Assembly (NCBI GenBank): GCA_003514385.1
Contig: DOQR01000004.1
Coordinates: forward strand, 49,239-113,238
Length of the DNA stretch: 64,000 nucleotides
Source: Oscillospiraceae bacterium
GTDB lineage: Bacteria; Bacillota; Clostridia; Oscillospirales; Acutalibacteraceae
Reading direction: 5' to 3'
Made by a program: the position numbers and the translations under genes. Below the pieces are notes generated by a model. That model worked only from the letters and a program-made list of their open reading frames with translations. It had not been told where the DNA came from and searched no databases. Below, piece by piece: positions 60,676 to 64,000 of the stretch (within the stretch, counting starts at the first letter, position 1; every line of letters starts with the position of its first letter).

Positions 60676-62448
60676 TTATCTGACGCTCTCATAGAGGCTC
60701 TTGAACTCGAGAAGTATTCTCGAGCCCTCGTGCTTCGACACTGTGAGGAGCTCTTCATTCTCGGTGAGTATAGAGTGATAGTTGTTATCAGCTATGATAT
60801 AGCCGATCTGATCGTTCGTAAGGCCGAGCACCATAAGCTTTCTGCTGCCTACGATATCCTGCATTGAGGGGTACTCCCAATCCTCGCCGGTCCAGGAGTC
60901 CTTTGCCTCGGTTCCGCCGCCGAATGCGATTTCGGGAGCAAGCTCGCCGGGGATGAGTGCAAATGCCAGGTTCGTTCCGATTTCCATATAGCCGATTTCG
61001 GTCGGGATTCTCATCGAACCGTCCTTGGCTTTGACCGCTTCGTTAGCGAGAAGTCCGGTGGACGCGATGAACTCGAGCGCATGGTTGTCAACGGTGACAA
61101 AGACATCTCTGTGGGCGATGTTGAGTATAGGCTCGACCCTTGAGCCCTTATCGGCGGCGACAAGAATCTCGCCGAGCTTGTTGCCGTATGCTTCGACGTT
61201 CTGGTATCTTGTGTTGCCCTCAACTGCCACGGGGGCGGTCTGCGAGGTTATTGCAAGCTCTGCGCCCTGTATCTGAACATAGTTAGCACCTGCCGCGTTG
61301 ACCTGCTTCTCTATAAAATAGGGATAGTCGCCGGAGATGTTGGTCGTACCTGCACCGAGTCCGACGCAGTGGATAGCGGCATTGACTATCCATGTGGGCT
61401 TTGACTCTCTGTTGTCGGGAACAAAGCAGAGACGGTTGAGATTGGGGTCAAATGTCTGAGGATCGCGCTTGTCGCGGATATATTCATGAACATCGGTCTG
61501 GGAGAAATACATTTCGCCGGGCTCCATGTTGTTGACTGCCGCAATTATCGAGTCCGCGGTCGTCTTATAGAGGTGCTCCATGTATTCCTTGTTCTGTCCG
61601 TTGTGCAGGGTGCTCGGATCCATACCGACGGCGTTCTTGAAGGTATTTTCGAAGAGAACCTTGTTGAGGTCACCGTTGAGACCGAGAGTATCGATAGCGC
61701 TGTGCTGATGGAGAGTGGAGATGTTTACGCTGACGATATTCTTGTTCTTTATGAATCCTGCGATTCTGCTTCTGATCTCGCGGACGTCTTTTGCCGCAAG
61801 TCCATATGCGTCGAGAACCGCGTAAACAACGATTCCGTTATCCGTGCCGTCGCTTATCGCGAATACTCTGACTCTGAGGTCGTCAAGTATCTCGGTGGGG
61901 TGTTTGGGGTTGGGATAGGAGAGGCTTCCGCCGACATAGTGGTTGCCGTCAAGCTCGTTGCCGGTGAGAAGCGATGCGCTCGAATAACCGACATTCCAGC
62001 GGGCGCCGTCCGCGGCTTTGTCATTGAAAGACTTGCTGCCGATATTTGAATTTGTGAACTTGTAGTCCGTTTCGTCGGGTCTGCTCATCAGCGGGAAAAT
62101 TTTGCTTAGGCCGACCACAAGACTGTCGATGAGTTTGTCAACGGACATATAGAAAAGTCTGCTGACGCCTGTCTTGAAGCTGTCCCAGGTGAGCTTATCC
62201 GAAGATGAGAACGCGCCGAGTATAACTTTGATAACACTGATAGCTTCGTTGATGTCATCAAGCGAGTCTGCGCGGGACGATGCGGAGCTGTCTGTCGTTG
62301 CCGTCAGCTCGGAAACATTCTGCGAAGCCAGCGCGAGGTCTGCGCCGTTGTCGGCCTGTGCGCCGACTGCGGCAGCGGTGGAACCGAAAGCGAGTACGGC
62401 GACGAGCATGATTGCCACGATGCCGCTTATCAGCTTTTTACATTTCAT
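60676..62448 (-). CDS. Secreted neutral-ceramidase-like protein
   Basis: A 590-residue secreted protein. The signal peptide is KLISGIVAIMLVAVLAFGST (residues 5-24). After an unstructured region, the body resembles neutral/alkaline ceramidases: WNVGYSSASLLTG at the start, VYAVLDAYGL, the metal-type His motif NISTLHQHSAID near residue 245, and GDYPYFIEKQVNAAGANYV. Neutral ceramidases cleave the amide bond of ceramide. Sequence similarity is only moderate, so the reaction is uncertain. A paralogue lies directly upstream on the same strand. Confidence 0.7.
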   Translation of the reverse strand: MKCKKLISGIVAIMLVAVLAFGSTAAAVGAQADNGADLALASQNVSELTATTDSSASSRADSLDDINEAISVIKVILGAFSSSDKLTWDSFKTGVSRLFYMSVDKLIDSLVVGLSKIFPLMSRPDETDYKFTNSNIGSKSFNDKAADGARWNVGYSSASLLTGNELDGNHYVGGSLSYPNPKHPTEILDDLRVRVFAISDGTDNGIVVYAVLDAYGLAAKDVREIRSRIAGFIKNKNIVSVNISTLHQHSAIDTLGLNGDLNKVLFENTFKNAVGMDPSTLHNGQNKEYMEHLYKTTADSIIAAVNNMEPGEMYFSQTDVHEYIRDKRDPQTFDPNLNRLCFVPDNRESKPTWIVNAAIHCVGLGAGTTNISGDYPYFIEKQVNAAGANYVQIQGAELAITSQTAPVAVEGNTRYQNVEAYGNKLGEILVAADKGSRVEPILNIAHRDVFVTVDNHALEFIASTGLLANEAVKAKDGSMRIPTEIGYMEIGTNLAFALIPGELAPEIAFGGGTEAKDSWTGEDWEYPSMQDIVGSRKLMVLGLTNDQIGYIIADNNYHSILTENEELLTVSKHEGSRILLEFKSLYESVR

Positions 62449-62466
62449 CGTTTGACACTCCTTAGT

Positions 62467-63933
62467 TTATTTTACAGCCTTTTCGGCTTCTGCTTTTGTT
62501 TTGTTGACAGTGTCCATTATGCCGGTGAATACGCTTGCAACTATAGGCGCAGTCTCGGGACCGAGGGAGTTTGTCTCTTCATAATGTCTTCTGTCGAGTC
62601 TGTCGCGTGCGCCGTTGATATAGGGCTCGTTGGGATTGAGATAGAAATCGTTCGGCGGGACGACATAACCTGTGAAGTCGTTGGAGAGGCAGAAGATAAG
62701 CATATTGTCATCGTTTGCGATCTGCAGCAGGGGAGTCGGGTTGATGTCGGGCGATTTGCCCTCGGCCGAACCCTCTGCGTCAAGATATCCGCCGTAAGCA
62801 AGCTCCGGGAACAGCTCGCAGGGGAGGAACAGAAGCTTGAGACCGTCAAGCTCAAAATAGTTCATCTCGGTGTGTATCGACATATTGAGCGAACCCTTGC
62901 CGGTGTATGCGGCGTGGGACTTAAGGATGCCGACTCTCTGAACGAGAGCGAGAACATAGTTGTCGCACTGCGCATAGTATTCCTGGCGCATGTAATTAAG
63001 TATGGGACGGAGCTTCCTTTCGTCCTTGATAGCCATTGCGGTGTGTGCTATCGACTGGCCGCCCATCATGGTCGATTTGACATTGTCCTCGTCAAGCTCC
63101 TTGAGCCTGATAAGTCCGCCGATAGCGCCGACGAAATATATCGTCTCTGCGCCGGTCTTTTCAAGTATCTCGTTTCTGAGATATCCCGCAAAGTCTGCGC
63201 TGACATAGGAGTTCTTGCCGAGAAGCGACTCAGTATGAGAAGCGAAGTTTATCATCCAAACTTCACGGCTTCCGTCCTTGGGAACAAAGCGAAATCTTGT
63301 TACATCCTTTGAATAGACCTCGGGCAGACGGGAGTCACGCTGAATCTCTTCGGCCTCCTTCTTGCCGTAATAGAGGTCTCCCTCTCTGCGGTCGTTGTAA
63401 GCGTCAATGACGACCTGCTTGACTTTCTGACGGAGCATCTCCATATATTTCTTGTTGCGTCCGCTTCTCGGAAGGGGACCCCAGAAGCCGACAGTGTCGA
63501 TGCTCGCGTGGTTATGTATGCTCATAATATTAATTGAGCGGCAGCCGGTCTCCTTTTTGAAATCCGCAAGCAGATCTCTGATTATGCCGACATCGTAGTT
63601 AGTCAGTCCGATATCGTCGATAGATACGAAAACGACGCCGCCTCTGCCGGACTGGTCGTCTATCCATATGGCGCTCGCGGTCATCGGATCGAGCGCGCCC
63701 TTGGCGGGGTTGTTGATCTTATAGCCTGCGACATAGTAGGTCGTCTTGTCCATATCGTCGGGCATAACATCCGTCTTGGCAAAACCTACGCTAAAATAAT
63801 CGCTCTTGGGCTCGCTGATATAATCAAACGTGCCTTTTTCAAGCTCGGGCGCGGGATTCTTCTTTGTCCTCTTTGCGCCGCCGCGTGACAGCGAATTTTG
63901 CAGCATTTTGCCGACTGTTCCTAAAGCACTCAT
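62467..63933 (-). CDS. Neutral-ceramidase-like protein, paralogue without signal peptide
   Basis: A 488-residue protein of the same family as the downstream gene: DYFSVGFAKTDVMPDD, FVSIDDIGLTNYD, INIMSIHNHASIDTVG, INFASHTESLLG, SADFAGYLRNEIL and a common C-terminal half (LLFLPCELFPELAYGG, LSNDFTGYVV). No export signal or membrane segment is seen; the N-terminus has a basic stretch (SRGGAKRTKKNP). It is 18 bases upstream of the secreted member. The pair may be a duplication followed by change of location. GAGAGGAG precedes the ATG. Confidence 0.7.
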   Translation of the reverse strand: MSALGTVGKMLQNSLSRGGAKRTKKNPAPELEKGTFDYISEPKSDYFSVGFAKTDVMPDDMDKTTYYVAGYKINNPAKGALDPMTASAIWIDDQSGRGGVVFVSIDDIGLTNYDVGIIRDLLADFKKETGCRSINIMSIHNHASIDTVGFWGPLPRSGRNKKYMEMLRQKVKQVVIDAYNDRREGDLYYGKKEAEEIQRDSRLPEVYSKDVTRFRFVPKDGSREVWMINFASHTESLLGKNSYVSADFAGYLRNEILEKTGAETIYFVGAIGGLIRLKELDEDNVKSTMMGGQSIAHTAMAIKDERKLRPILNYMRQEYYAQCDNYVLALVQRVGILKSHAAYTGKGSLNMSIHTEMNYFELDGLKLLFLPCELFPELAYGGYLDAEGSAEGKSPDINPTPLLQIANDDNMLIFCLSNDFTGYVVPPNDFYLNPNEPYINGARDRLDRRHYEETNSLGPETAPIVASVFTGIMDTVNKTKAEAEKAVK

Positions 63934-64000
63934 GCTTTATCTCCTCTCAGAAAGCTAAAAGTTTTACTTTGCACAATATGTACAAAATTATCTTACATAT

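Noticed and set aside
1..64000. CRISPR array to explain the CARF-nuclease
   Set aside because: I found no regularly spaced direct repeats and no other cas-like genes in the window.

Overview
This window is a stretch of bacterial chromosome, densely coding, of moderate GC, with genes on both strands. It looks like an endospore-lineage Clostridia member, most likely Oscillospiraceae/Ruminococcaceae-like. The reasons are the spore-associated genes (ytfJ/gerW-like, dacF-like carboxypeptidase, a 29-residue spoVM), remA, prpC-prkC-rsgA, a SCIFF peptide with its radical SAM maturase, split transketolase, a T-box leader, many TTG/GTG starts behind strong GGAGG sites, and SigA-type promoters. I saw no rRNA, tRNA, CRISPR array, phage or IS element. 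The taxonomic placement is inference from gene content only.

Layout. 1-4105 (+): the end of scpB, a DUF2953 membrane protein, ytfJ, a D,D-carboxypeptidase, an RsuA/RluB-type pseudouridine synthase and a small GNAT-like protein. 4196-17382 (+): a long housekeeping run, yicC-remA-gmk-rpoZ-priA-def-fmt-(YugP-type protease)-rsmB-rlmN-prpC-prkC-rsgA, closed by a small hydrophobic ORF and spoVM. 17432-20297 (-): a purple-acid-phosphatase-like metallophosphoesterase and rodA. 20428-22707 (+): tsaE-tsaB-rpiB-upp. 22714-24391 (+): the SCIFF ranthipeptide gene with its own promoter, an intercistronic hairpin, and the maturase. 24487-28141 (-): a PpiC-type foldase, an RluA-family synthase and a thioredoxin-reductase-like flavoprotein.

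28332-43748 (+): miaB, a YlbF/YmcA-like protein with a Cys/His tail, mutS, mutL, miaA; then a cell-division and envelope block (HlyD-like protein, yggS, sepF, divIVA, lspA, rluD); then a HAD hydrolase and the two transketolase halves. 43771-47029 (+): an anchored protein of unknown function, a DivIVA-like coiled-coil protein and a lone fumarase beta-type subunit. 47044-49657 (+): a SigA promoter with a palindrome in its spacer, a T-box leader whose specifier I read as AUC (Ile), an XRE-cupin regulator and an AMP-forming acyl-CoA ligase.

49649-54319 is mixed: a leaderless Cu/Zn-SOD-like protein (-), a secreted metallophosphoesterase (-), a class Ic aspartate-type aminotransferase (+) and a stand-alone CARF-nuclease of the DUF1887/Card1 type (-). 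54475-63933: a six-hairpin-glycosidase-like protein and a DUF1294 protein (+), a DEDDh exonuclease with a C-terminal zinc-binding segment (-), metA with the acetyl-CoA-type residue, an LCP cell-wall ligase and a GNAT acetyltransferase (+), and a tandem pair of neutral-ceramidase-like proteins (-).

The items I find most worth following are: (i) the T-box that appears to place an acyl-CoA ligase and an XRE-cupin regulator under isoleucine-tRNA control; (ii) the orphan DUF1887 CARF nuclease with its own strong promoter and no CRISPR locus in view; (iii) the SCIFF cassette with a possible ratio-setting hairpin; (iv) the thioredoxin-reductase-like protein without a normal NADPH motif; and (v) the spoVM microgene and its hydrophobic upstream neighbour, both easily missed by annotation.
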